Shown piece by piece: positions 8,815 to 17,128 of a stretch of DNA of 64,000 nt; position 1 is the first letter of the stretch, and the number at the start of each line of letters is the position of its first letter. The stretch lies in NCBI GenBank assembly GCA_050250755.1, contig JBFWOB010000010.1:62001-126000 (forward strand), written 5' to 3'. This DNA is from Ga0077555 sp050250755 (GTDB lineage: Bacteria; Pseudomonadota; Alphaproteobacteria; Rhizobiales; Hyphomicrobiaceae). The notes under the pieces are model-generated. The model did no database searches. It was not told the origin of the DNA and was given only the letters and a program-made list of their open reading frames with translations. Made by a program: the position numbers and the translations under genes.

Positions 8815-9567
8815 ATGAACACGCAGGATGCCGCTCTTGGGGACGGGTCGGGCCACGGGCCACGACACGTCGCCATCATCATGGACGGCAACGGTCGGTG
8901 GGCCGCCAAGCGGGGTTATCCGCGTGGCGAGGGACACCGGCGGGGCGTAGAAGCGGTGAAGCGAACGGTCAAGGCCGCGATCGAGCTCGCTATCCCGACG
9001 CTGACGATCTTCAGCTTCTCGTCTGAAAACTGGCGTCGCCCGCGAACCGAGGTCGACGACCTGATGGGTTTGATGAAGCACTTCATCCGGCGCGATCTCG
9101 AGGAACTGCATGCCGAGGGGGTGCGCATTCGCGTGATCGGTGGCACGGAAAGGGTTGACCCGGAATTGCTGAAGCTGATCGAGCATGCCAAGCGACGGAC
9201 AGCGGCAAATACAACGATCGATCTCGTGATCGCGTTCAACTACGGCTCGCGAGCCGAGATTGCGGCGACGGCACGGCGTCTTGCAGAGCAAGTTCTGGCC
9301 GGATCGCTCAGACCCTCCGATATTACGATCGAAAGTTTCGAGGCGGCCCTCGACACGGCCGGCATTCCCGATCCGGATCTGCTCATCCGCACGAGTGGCG
9401 AGCTTCGACTGTCGAACTTCATGCTCTGGCAGTGCGCCTATACGGAGCTTGTGTTCCTCGACGTCTTCTGGCCGGAGTTCAACCGCACGCACCTCGAAGA
9501 TGCGATCCGGATTTTTCATGGACGCCAGAGACGCTTCGGTGGCTTATCCGGCGAGGCCGCGCGATGA
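8815..9567 (+). CDS. uppS: Isoprenyl (undecaprenyl) diphosphate synthase
   Basis: A 250-residue cis-prenyltransferase that extends farnesyl diphosphate with isopentenyl diphosphate units to C55-PP, the lipid carrier for peptidoglycan and O-antigen. HVAIIMDGNGRWA carries the catalytic Asp and phosphate-binding Gly/Arg. FSFSSENW and, near the C-terminus, LIRTSGELRLSNF plus the ELVFLDVFWPEF segment complete the family pattern. It is peripheral to the inner membrane. 35 bases before cdsA. Confidence 0.97.
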   Translation: MNTQDAALGDGSGHGPRHVAIIMDGNGRWAAKRGYPRGEGHRRGVEAVKRTVKAAIELAIPTLTIFSFSSENWRRPRTEVDDLMGLMKHFIRRDLEELHAEGVRIRVIGGTERVDPELLKLIEHAKRRTAANTTIDLVIAFNYGSRAEIAATARRLAEQVLAGSLRPSDITIESFEAALDTAGIPDPDLLIRTSGELRLSNFMLWQCAYTELVFLDVFWPEFNRTHLEDAIRIFHGRQRRFGGLSGEAAR

Positions 9568-9602
9568 CCGGTCACTGGCCGACAAGAGCGAGGCTCTAGG
9601 CC

Positions 9603-10448
9603 GTGCAGCAGCCAGCCACCCGGCAACTGCCGTTCCCGAGGAAAGAGCTTCTGCTTCGAACCTCGTCGGGCGTCGTGCTCGCTGCGACAACGATCCTCAT
9701 GACGTGGAGTGGACCGGTACCGTTCGCGATTCTCACCGGTGCGGTTGCTCTGATTCTGCTTTGGGAATGGGCCCGGCTGACAACCGGCGTTGGCTTCACG
9801 GTGGTTCGCTCCGTTGCGGGGGTGGCGATCCTCGCGGCTCTGGGATTAACGATCGCGGGACGGCCGGGCCTGGGCGTGCTGATTGTGGTGTTCGGGGCGA
9901 TGGTGGCGGCCTTCAATCCCGGCCGAGGACAGCGGAGGATGGAGTTTGCGGGGGTGCTCTACGCTGGATTGCCGGCCGTATCCCTGGTGTGGCTGCGAGC
10001 AGACGCCCCGCTTGGTCTAGAGAGCATCGTCTTGCTGCTCCTGATCGTCTGGAGCACCGACACGGGGGCGTTCGTCGCCGGTCGCAGCATTGGCGGACCG
10101 CGGCTGTGGGCGCGGGTGTCGCCGAACAAGACATGGTCGGGGCTGATCGGGGGGATATGCGCGGCTGCGGCCTGTGCAGCGATCTATGCAGCGTCCCTCG
10201 GCATTGGGGCGAGCGCTAAGATCGTCGCTCTTGCGGCGATGCTGGCGATTGTGAGCCAACTGGGTGATCTTTTCGAATCAGCTCTGAAGCGCGCTTATGG
10301 CGTGAAGGACGCGAGCAGCCTCATTCCAGGTCACGGTGGTTTTATGGATCGAGTCGATGGGCTGGTATTTGCTGCCGTGGTGGCCGCGGTATTCGCGGCC
10401 GTCATCGATCACGCGCAACCAGCACGTGCATTGCTAGGCTGGGGATGA
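9603..10448 (+). CDS. cdsA: Phosphatidate cytidylyltransferase
   Basis: A 281-residue integral membrane CDP-diacylglycerol synthase, which converts phosphatidate and CTP to CDP-diacylglycerol for all phospholipids. About 7-8 hydrophobic segments are seen. The family signature near the C-terminus reads ESALKRAYGVKDASSLIPGHGG then FMDRVDG, with the metal-binding Asp residues. The start is a GTG at 9603. In many relatives dxr follows directly; here 201 non-coding bases and then rseP follow. Confidence 0.95.
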   Translation: MQQPATRQLPFPRKELLLRTSSGVVLAATTILMTWSGPVPFAILTGAVALILLWEWARLTTGVGFTVVRSVAGVAILAALGLTIAGRPGLGVLIVVFGAMVAAFNPGRGQRRMEFAGVLYAGLPAVSLVWLRADAPLGLESIVLLLLIVWSTDTGAFVAGRSIGGPRLWARVSPNKTWSGLIGGICAAAACAAIYAASLGIGASAKIVALAAMLAIVSQLGDLFESALKRAYGVKDASSLIPGHGGFMDRVDGLVFAAVVAAVFAAVIDHAQPARALLGWG

Positions 10449-10649
10449 CGGGTTTTCCTGGCGGCTAATATTAATCATTTCTTGAAATTCACGCCGCCTT
10501 CGCGCACCTGTGTGAGGTTGGCGAGGCCAATCCCGGCGCGGTGGCACGGGCATTGCTGATCCGGAACGACATGGCGCCCCTGGAGCCGACCTAGGCTGAA
10601 AGGGGCGAGACGAGTTCGCAGCCTCGCGACCACACATGGAGTTGAACAG

Positions 10650-11795
10650 GTGGATAGTCTCCTGAATGTCTTGTCGATTGCGGTTCCGTTCATCGCGGTT
10701 CTGACCGTTGTCGTCTTCATTCACGAACTGGGACATTTTTTGGTCGCCCGCTGGTGCGGGGTGCGCGTCCAGGCGTTCTCGATCGGCTTCGGCAGGGAGA
10801 TTTTCGGCTTTTACGACCGCCACGGGACCCGCTGGAAATTCTGCTGGCTACCGCTCGGAGGCTACGTCCGCTTCGTCGATGACGAGAGCGCCGCCAGCAC
10901 ATCGTCTAGTGAGGCTCTGGAGAAGCTCAGCGAAGAGGATCGGCAGGGCGCGTTTCAGTCCCAGCCGTTGCGCAATCGCGCCTTGGTCGTCGCAGCCGGA
11001 CCGGCGTTCAATATCGCCTCGGCGGTCATCGTTTATATCCTGACGTTCTGGCTGCTCGGAACGTATGGCACCGCGGCCATCGTGGACGAGGTTCTGCCGG
11101 ACAGCGCGGCTGCTAAGGCGGGACTGAGGGCCGGAGATCGTGTCGCCGAGATAGACAGTACGACGATCGAGAAGTTCTCGGACCTGCAGAGAATCGTCAG
11201 TCAGAGCCCGGGCCAGCCTCTGAACTTCGTTATCGACCGCGACGGCAAGATGATCTCGATGACGATCAGGCCGGATCTGCGAGAGGTGACCGATCCAATC
11301 GGGAACAAGGTTCAGGTCGGGATGGTCGGCATCAAGCGCCAGGCCGGCACCGATCGACAAGAGCACAAGACTCATAACCTGCTCGAAGCGACTCAGCTCG
11401 GCTTCAGAGAGACGGGCTATGTTTCCTGGCAAATCATCTCGAGCCTGCCGAAGCTGCCGGGCGCGATCCTGAAGACGCTCAGCGGCCAGCGACAGGCGGA
11501 GCTGGGCGGCCCGATTGCCATTGCCGAGATGACGGCCCATGCGAGCAAAAGCGGCGTGGCCGGTACGCTCGGTTGGATTGCGGTATTTTCCATCATGCTC
11601 GGGATCATGAATCTCCTGCCAATCCCGGTTTTGGACGGCGGTCATCTCATGTTCTACGCGCTGGAGGCCGTGCGCGGCCGGCCGCTCGACCAGCGGAAGC
11701 AGGAGCTAGGCTTCCGAATCGGTCTGGCCATTCTCGCGACCATGATGTTTGCGGCCATTTTCGGCGACATCATGCGTAAGCTTGGTGTTGGGTAA
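10650..11795 (+). CDS. rseP: RseP-like site-2 zinc metalloprotease
   Basis: A 381-residue M50 intramembrane protease. The zinc site HELGH lies in the first membrane segment (about residue 28), a single periplasmic PDZ domain spans about residues 125-205, and the second catalytic motif NLLPIPVLDGGH lies near residue 325, followed by a last membrane segment. It cleaves membrane-bound anti-sigma factors and leftover signal peptides. Many gammaproteobacterial RseP have two PDZ domains; only one is evident here. The start is a GTG at 10650 with GGAG 8 bases upstream. It precedes bamA, as is usual in proteobacteria. Confidence 0.95.
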   Translation: MDSLLNVLSIAVPFIAVLTVVVFIHELGHFLVARWCGVRVQAFSIGFGREIFGFYDRHGTRWKFCWLPLGGYVRFVDDESAASTSSSEALEKLSEEDRQGAFQSQPLRNRALVVAAGPAFNIASAVIVYILTFWLLGTYGTAAIVDEVLPDSAAAKAGLRAGDRVAEIDSTTIEKFSDLQRIVSQSPGQPLNFVIDRDGKMISMTIRPDLREVTDPIGNKVQVGMVGIKRQAGTDRQEHKTHNLLEATQLGFRETGYVSWQIISSLPKLPGAILKTLSGQRQAELGGPIAIAEMTAHASKSGVAGTLGWIAVFSIMLGIMNLLPIPVLDGGHLMFYALEAVRGRPLDQRKQELGFRIGLAILATMMFAAIFGDIMRKLGVG

Positions 11796-12052
11796 TTCGG
11801 CCCGAATCGGCCTATTTACGGGAGTGCTGGGGCATTCTTGCCACTTCCATCAGTATGGCGAAGTCGTTAAGTAATGGTAGCGGGTAGGAAGGTTGAACTG
11901 ACTCGGTTCTGTATCTTTCGATCGCTTCCCAGGGGACGGGAAGCAGCCGAAGACACGAGATTCAGGACCGCTCGGAGAAGTGCACGGATCTGACGCCGAC
12001 AGAACTGTGCAACTTGGGGGAATTCGGCGACCAAAAAAGGCAGACGCCAAGT

Positions 12053-14431
12053 ATGCCAACCATTCGGATGATCACGGTCGGGGGACCGAGGCTGTGGATC
12101 CTGCTGGCACTGCTCACAAGCTTGAGCATCGCGGTAGAATTCACCTTCCCGAACGTCGCAATTGCCCAGGATGGCCGGGTCAGAGAGATCCAGGTCACGG
12201 GTAATCGACGTGTCGAGCCGGAGACGGTCCGTTCGTATCTGCAATTCTCCGTCGGCGATGCCTATGATGCAGGGAAGGCGGATCAGTCGATTCGCGCCCT
12301 CTTCCAGACCGGCCTGTTCTCGGACGTGGGAATCGATCGTAATGGGTCGGTTGTGATCGTTCGAGTCGTCGAAAACCCGGTGATCAATCAGGTCGCTTTC
12401 GAGGGGAATCGCGACGTCGACGATGCCGCCCTTCGCGCCGAGGTGCAGCTCAAGCCGCGCGCAGTTTACACGCGTGCCAAAGTGCAAGGCGACGTCCAAC
12501 GCATTCTCGATGTTTACCGCCGACAAGGTAAGTTCTCGGCCAACGTCGAGCCGAAAGTGATCGAACTCGATCAGAACCGCGTCAACGTGGTGTTCGAGAT
12601 TCAGGAAGGTGGCTCGACCAAGGTCAAGAGCATCCAATTCATCGGCAACCATGCGTTCTCCGACTCGCAGCTTCGTGACGTGATCACGACACAGCAGTCC
12701 GGTTGGTTCGACTTCCTCAAGAACGCATCGTTCTACGACCCGGACCGGCTGGCGCTCGATCGCGAGCTGCTGCGGCAATATTATCTGAAGAACGGCTATG
12801 CCGACGTTCGCATCGTGTCGGGCAATGCTGACATCGACCGCGACGGTACCGGCTTCTACCTCACGTTCGTGGTCGAGGAGGGCGAGGTCTATCGCTTCGG
12901 TGACGTCCAGATCGAGAGCAGCTTGCCGGGCCTGCCACCTGAGGCACTACGGGGCGAACTGCTGACGAAGTCTGGCGATACCTACAACGCGGGAGATATC
13001 GACAAAACGGTCGAGCGGTTAACGCTGGTGTCAGCGGAGCAGGGCTTCGCCTTCGGGCGGGTTCGCCCACGCGCCCAGCGGAACGCTGGAGACCGCACGA
13101 TATCTCTTGTCTACGCCATTGACGAAGGCGCGCGGATTTACATCGAGCGTATCAATATCATCGGCAATACGCGGACCCGCGATCACGTCATCCGCCGCGA
13201 ATTCCGGTTGGCTGAGGGCGATGCATACAATCCGATGCTGGTCGATCGCGCGAAAAAGCGACTGACGGCACTCGGCTTCTTCAAGACGGTGGAAGTCAAG
13301 CGCCGCCCTGGCTCAGCACAAGATCGCGTAATCATCGACGTGGAATTGGTCGAACAGCCGACGGGAGAGCTGTCGTTCGGCGCCGGTTACTCGACCAGCG
13401 AAGGTATTATCGGTGACATCTCACTCACCGAACGCAACCTGATGGGTAACGGTCAATTCCTGCGCCTGCGCTTGTCGGGCTCGGTGGAGCGCTTGCAGGT
13501 CGACCTCAGCTTTACGGAGCCGCGGTTCCTCGACCGCAATCTGGCAGCGGGCTTCGACCTGTTCCACAAAGAGCTGAACGACTCCACGAACTATGTTTAC
13601 CGGAGCCGTAAGACGGGTGGCAGCCTGAGGCTTGGCTTCCCGTTGTCGGAGAACTTGTGGGCGCAGACCTATTACACGCTGTCCCGCGACGAGATCTACG
13701 ACGTAGATAACTTCCTCGGGAGCGACGGAATTGTAGCCTCGCGCGCTATCCGTGAAGCGGAAGGCGTCTCGTACAGCTCGCTGGTTGGCACGACGATCGC
13801 GTTCGATCGCCGCAATCACCCGAAGAACCCGTCGAGCGGTTACTACCTGACGGGTGGCGTGGACTTCGCAGGTGTTGGTGGTGATGTGCAATACGTGCGC
13901 CTGTCCGCCGAAGGCCGCTACTACTTCCCGATCACGGAGCGTGTGACGTTCGTCGGCCGCGTGATGGCTGGCCACGTCGAGGGATGGGGTGGAGACGACG
14001 TGCGCTTGATCGATCTCTACTACAAGGGCGGTGAGACGATACGTGGTTTCGATCGCGCCGGCTTTGGACCTCGCGACGTGTCGACCGGAGACGCGATCGG
14101 CGGCAAGACCTACTACTCGGCGACGGCAGAGGTACGTTATCCGCTTCCCTTCGTGCCGGATGATCTCGGGATCAGGGGCGCAGTGTTCGTCGACGCCGGC
14201 TCGCTGTTCGACATCAACGAAAGCTCGCGGCGTATCAATGGGCAAAAAGATGACGTCACAGGCGTCTTTACCGATATCCAGGACTCATCGGCGCCTCGTG
14301 TCTCGGTCGGTACGAGCTTGATCTGGGACTCCCCGCTTGGACCGTTGCGTGCAGATCTCGGTTGGGCGGTGCTCAAAGAATCCTACGATAGAGAACAGGT
14401 CTTCCGCTTCGGCGCGAGCACCAAGTTCTGA
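12053..14431 (+). CDS. bamA: Outer-membrane protein assembly factor BamA
   Basis: A 792-residue Omp85 protein. A Sec signal peptide (hydrophobic stretch ILLALLTSLSIAV, likely cleaved after AIA before QDGR) is followed by five POTRA repeats to about residue 420 and a C-terminal 16-strand barrel. The barrel carries the GGETIRGFDRAGFGPRD segment with the VRGF-type motif of loop 6 and ends in a terminal Phe (FGASTKF), the outer-membrane signature. It inserts beta-barrel proteins into the outer membrane. I start at the ATG at 12053; the longer frame begins at a TTG at 12014 and would add a polar leader before the signal peptide. Confidence 0.96.
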   Translation: MPTIRMITVGGPRLWILLALLTSLSIAVEFTFPNVAIAQDGRVREIQVTGNRRVEPETVRSYLQFSVGDAYDAGKADQSIRALFQTGLFSDVGIDRNGSVVIVRVVENPVINQVAFEGNRDVDDAALRAEVQLKPRAVYTRAKVQGDVQRILDVYRRQGKFSANVEPKVIELDQNRVNVVFEIQEGGSTKVKSIQFIGNHAFSDSQLRDVITTQQSGWFDFLKNASFYDPDRLALDRELLRQYYLKNGYADVRIVSGNADIDRDGTGFYLTFVVEEGEVYRFGDVQIESSLPGLPPEALRGELLTKSGDTYNAGDIDKTVERLTLVSAEQGFAFGRVRPRAQRNAGDRTISLVYAIDEGARIYIERINIIGNTRTRDHVIRREFRLAEGDAYNPMLVDRAKKRLTALGFFKTVEVKRRPGSAQDRVIIDVELVEQPTGELSFGAGYSTSEGIIGDISLTERNLMGNGQFLRLRLSGSVERLQVDLSFTEPRFLDRNLAAGFDLFHKELNDSTNYVYRSRKTGGSLRLGFPLSENLWAQTYYTLSRDEIYDVDNFLGSDGIVASRAIREAEGVSYSSLVGTTIAFDRRNHPKNPSSGYYLTGGVDFAGVGGDVQYVRLSAEGRYYFPITERVTFVGRVMAGHVEGWGGDDVRLIDLYYKGGETIRGFDRAGFGPRDVSTGDAIGGKTYYSATAEVRYPLPFVPDDLGIRGAVFVDAGSLFDINESSRRINGQKDDVTGVFTDIQDSSAPRVSVGTSLIWDSPLGPLRADLGWAVLKESYDREQVFRFGASTKF

Positions 14432-14450
14432 CGAGATCATGTGAAATTTG

Positions 14451-14481
14451 GCCGGACCTCTGCGAAGGGGTCCGGCTTTTT
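14451..14481 (+). terminator. Intrinsic terminator after bamA
   Basis: GCCGGACC (14451-14458) pairs perfectly with GGTCCGGC (14469-14476), loop of 10 bases, then TTTTTCTTT. It is a textbook rho-independent terminator 20 bases after the bamA stop, separating bamA from the lipid A genes. Confidence 0.88.
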
Positions 14482-14618
14482 CTTTGCAGGTTTCCACGCT
14501 CTCGATTTTGAGACATCCCGAGACGACCTGACGCTGGGACTATGGACCGGGGTGGGTGGCGCCGGGGTGGTGGCTGTGGTTTAAGTCGCGGCAGTCGCCT
14601 CAGAGGATTACAGCCGCA

Positions 14619-15683
14619 ATGGAGCATCCGGGGTTCTTCGAGCGCCGCGGCCCTTTCGAGGTCGGGGAGCTCGCACGCAGGATCGGCGGCGAGGTCGAAA
14701 AGCTTACGGATCCGACGGCTCTGGTGTGCGATGTGCGCCCGCTCGATTTGGCTGGCCGCGGAGATGTGACCTTTATCGACAATCGGAAGTATGTCGATGC
14801 CCTGGCCACAACGCGCGCGGAGTTTTGCCTCGTGCCACCGGCCCTCGTCGAGCGGCTACCCAAGTCGACACAACCGATCGTGATGCGCCTGCCGTACCAC
14901 GGCTTCGCCGCGGCGCTGCAGGTGTTCTATCCCGACGCGATGTTTCCAAAGGCGGCCGGCTTTGCGGCAACGCCAGCGGGACCGATGGTGCACCCCAGCG
15001 CGCGCGTGGAAGACGGGGTCATCATCGAGCCGGGCGCCGTGATCGGACGGGAAGCGGCTATCGGTACGGGAACGGTGGTCGCTGCGGGAGCCCTCGTTGG
15101 GTATCGTGTTACCATCGGCCGCGGCAGCTATATCGGCCCAGGAGCCAGCGTCACGCATGCGTTGCTCGGGGATCGCGTCATCATCCACGCTGGCGTGCGT
15201 ATCGGTCAGGATGGCTTCGGATTTGCGCTAAGTCCCCAGGGTCACGTCAAAGTTCCTCAGATCGGCCGGGTCGTGATCCAGGACAACGTCGAGATCGGCT
15301 CGAATACGACAGTCGATCGCGGCTCCCTTAAGGATACGATCATCGGCGAGGGCAGCAAAATTGATAATCTCGTGCAAATCGGGCACAACGTGGTGCTCGG
15401 GCGCCATTGCGTGATTGTCGGGCAGGTTGGTATTTCGGGCTCGACTGAGCTGGGCGATTTCGTCGTGATGGGAGGCCATTCCGGCGCAGTTGGCCACGTC
15501 AAGATCGGGGCTGGCGCGCAGATAGCGGGCATGGCGCACGTGAAGGATGATGTGCCCGCCGGCGCACGCATGGGTGGCACCCCCGCGCGGCCATTTCGCG
15601 AATGGGCCCGTGAGGTTGCAGCACTTCGTCGCCTGGGGCAGAGACAGGGCAGTCTGAAGGGCGACAAGGACACGGATGGCTGA
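14619..15683 (+). CDS. lpxD: UDP-3-O-(3-hydroxyacyl)glucosamine N-acyltransferase
   Basis: A 354-residue LpxD, the third step of lipid A synthesis: it adds a second hydroxyacyl chain from ACP to the amino group. An N-terminal uridine-binding domain (about residues 1-100) is followed by a left-handed beta-helix of hexapeptide repeats (about 105-310) that carries the catalytic His region IGHNVVLG and GGHSGAVGH, and then a C-terminal helix. I start at the ATG at 14619 (MEHPG) with AGAGG upstream; the longer frame from 14556 adds 21 unlikely residues. 42 bases before fabZ. Confidence 0.96.
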   Translation: MEHPGFFERRGPFEVGELARRIGGEVEKLTDPTALVCDVRPLDLAGRGDVTFIDNRKYVDALATTRAEFCLVPPALVERLPKSTQPIVMRLPYHGFAAALQVFYPDAMFPKAAGFAATPAGPMVHPSARVEDGVIIEPGAVIGREAAIGTGTVVAAGALVGYRVTIGRGSYIGPGASVTHALLGDRVIIHAGVRIGQDGFGFALSPQGHVKVPQIGRVVIQDNVEIGSNTTVDRGSLKDTIIGEGSKIDNLVQIGHNVVLGRHCVIVGQVGISGSTELGDFVVMGGHSGAVGHVKIGAGAQIAGMAHVKDDVPAGARMGGTPARPFREWAREVAALRRLGQRQGSLKGDKDTDG

Positions 15684-15725
15684 GCGCTGCTGACCGCGGC
15701 AGCTTCGGGAGAGGGTTGGCGAGGT

Positions 15726-16217
15726 ATGCAGAAGATGACCGAGGGCGAGAAGCCGGGTGAGATGACGACGGCTGATGTCTTGCGCATCATGGAACTGCTG
15801 CCACACCGCTATCCGTTTCTGCTCATCGACAAGATCCGCGATATGGTCGGCGACGAGACCGCGGTCGGGATCAAGAACGTCACCATCAACGAGCCATTTT
15901 TCCAGGGCCACTTCCCGAAATACCCGGTGATGCCGGGAGTGCTGATCATCGAGGCGCTGGCCCAGACGGCGGGCGCGCTTTGTGTCAACAACTCGGGTGA
16001 GACCAATATCCCCCACATTGTCTATTTCATGGGGATCGATAAGGCGAAGTTCAGGAAACCTGTTGTGCCCGGCGACCAACTCCATCTTCATGTCAGGAAG
16101 CTGCGGAGCCGTGGTCCGGTCTGGCGTTTCTACGGCGAGGCCCGCGTCAACGAGCAAGTGGTCGCGGAAGCCGAGATCAGCGCCATGATCGTGGACCCAA
16201 GCAATGTCAAAACCTGA
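15726..16217 (+). CDS. fabZ: 3-hydroxyacyl-ACP dehydratase FabZ
   Basis: A 163-residue hot-dog-fold dehydratase that forms trans-2-enoyl-ACP in fatty acid synthesis and competes with LpxA/LpxD for 3-hydroxyacyl-ACP. The signature LLPHRYPFLLIDKI and the active site FFQGHFPKYPVMPGV, with the catalytic His, then IIEALAQTAG with the catalytic Glu, are intact. Its last 14 bases overlap the lpxA start, which suggests coupled translation. Confidence 0.97.
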   Translation: MQKMTEGEKPGEMTTADVLRIMELLPHRYPFLLIDKIRDMVGDETAVGIKNVTINEPFFQGHFPKYPVMPGVLIIEALAQTAGALCVNNSGETNIPHIVYFMGIDKAKFRKPVVPGDQLHLHVRKLRSRGPVWRFYGEARVNEQVVAEAEISAMIVDPSNVKT

Positions 16218-17007
16218 GATCCATCCGACGGCCATAGTCGAGGATGGAGCGCGCATCGCAGACGGCGTCATCGTGGGGCCGTACTCGATGGTGGGCAGTA
16301 TGGTGGAGCTCGGCGAGGGCTGCCATCTCATTTCGCACGCGGTCGTGGCGGGGCGGACTACGATCGGCCCGCGGGCGCGGATCTTTCCATTCGCATCGAT
16401 TGGTCATCAGCCGCAGGATCTGAAGTACGGCGGTGAAGCGTCAACGCTGACGATTGGCTCCGACTGCATTCTCCGGGAAGGCGTCACGATCAATCCGGGA
16501 ACGGCCGGAGGCGGGCTCACAACGACCATCGGAAACCGCTGCGCGTTCCTGGCCAACAGTCACGTCGGCCATGACTGCCACGTCGGCGACAGCGTCATTT
16601 TCTCGAACAACGTCATGCTGGCTGGCCACTGCACGGTCGGTGATTTCGCGATCATCGGTGGCGGTGCGGCGGTTATTCAGTTCGCGCGGGTGGGTGCGCA
16701 CGCGTTCCTCGGTGGCATGTCCGGGCTGGAAAACGACCTCATTCCCTATGGCATGGCGCTTGGCAATCGGGCATATCTGTCCGGTCTGAATATCGTCGGC
16801 CTGCAGCGCCGCGGATTTCCGCGCGATGAGATCCACAGTCTGAGACGCGCCTATCGTCTTTTGTTTGCCGACGAGGGAACGCTGGCAGAGCGTGTTGCGG
16901 ATGTGGCAAGCGAGTTTGCCGGCCACGCAGCCGTCGATGAGATCGTGGCTTTTATTCGCGAGGGCGGTAAGCGCTCGCTGTGCACCCCGCGTGATGGCGG
17001 TGCTTGA
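16204..17007 (+). CDS. lpxA: UDP-N-acetylglucosamine acyltransferase
   Basis: A 267-residue LpxA, the first step of lipid A synthesis: it transfers the 3-hydroxyacyl chain from ACP to the 3-OH of UDP-GlcNAc. The hexapeptide beta-helix runs to about residue 190, with the catalytic His in the NSHVGHDCHVGD segment near residue 120, and a C-terminal helical domain begins around LRRAYRLLF. It is cytosolic and a trimer in known members. Its first codons lie inside the fabZ frame. 121 bases separate it from lpxI. Confidence 0.97.
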   Translation: MSKPEIHPTAIVEDGARIADGVIVGPYSMVGSMVELGEGCHLISHAVVAGRTTIGPRARIFPFASIGHQPQDLKYGGEASTLTIGSDCILREGVTINPGTAGGGLTTTIGNRCAFLANSHVGHDCHVGDSVIFSNNVMLAGHCTVGDFAIIGGGAAVIQFARVGAHAFLGGMSGLENDLIPYGMALGNRAYLSGLNIVGLQRRGFPRDEIHSLRRAYRLLFADEGTLAERVADVASEFAGHAAVDEIVAFIREGGKRSLCTPRDGGA

Positions 17008-17128
17008 GCGACGACGAGGCTGTTCAAAGCCCACTTCGTCGAGGCTTTGACAACTGTCCAGGCTGGCGCGCCTGTCGTATCTGGTGTGTTCATTAAAATG
17101 ACCAGATGTGCAGCGGGCGAGGTAGCGA

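Noticed and set aside
10480..10595. A 36-codon frame between cdsA and rseP (IHAAFAHLCEVGEANPG...) that looks protein-like
   Set aside because: No start codon or ribosome binding site, and no similarity by eye to the DXR C-terminus, so I cannot call it a dxr remnant.
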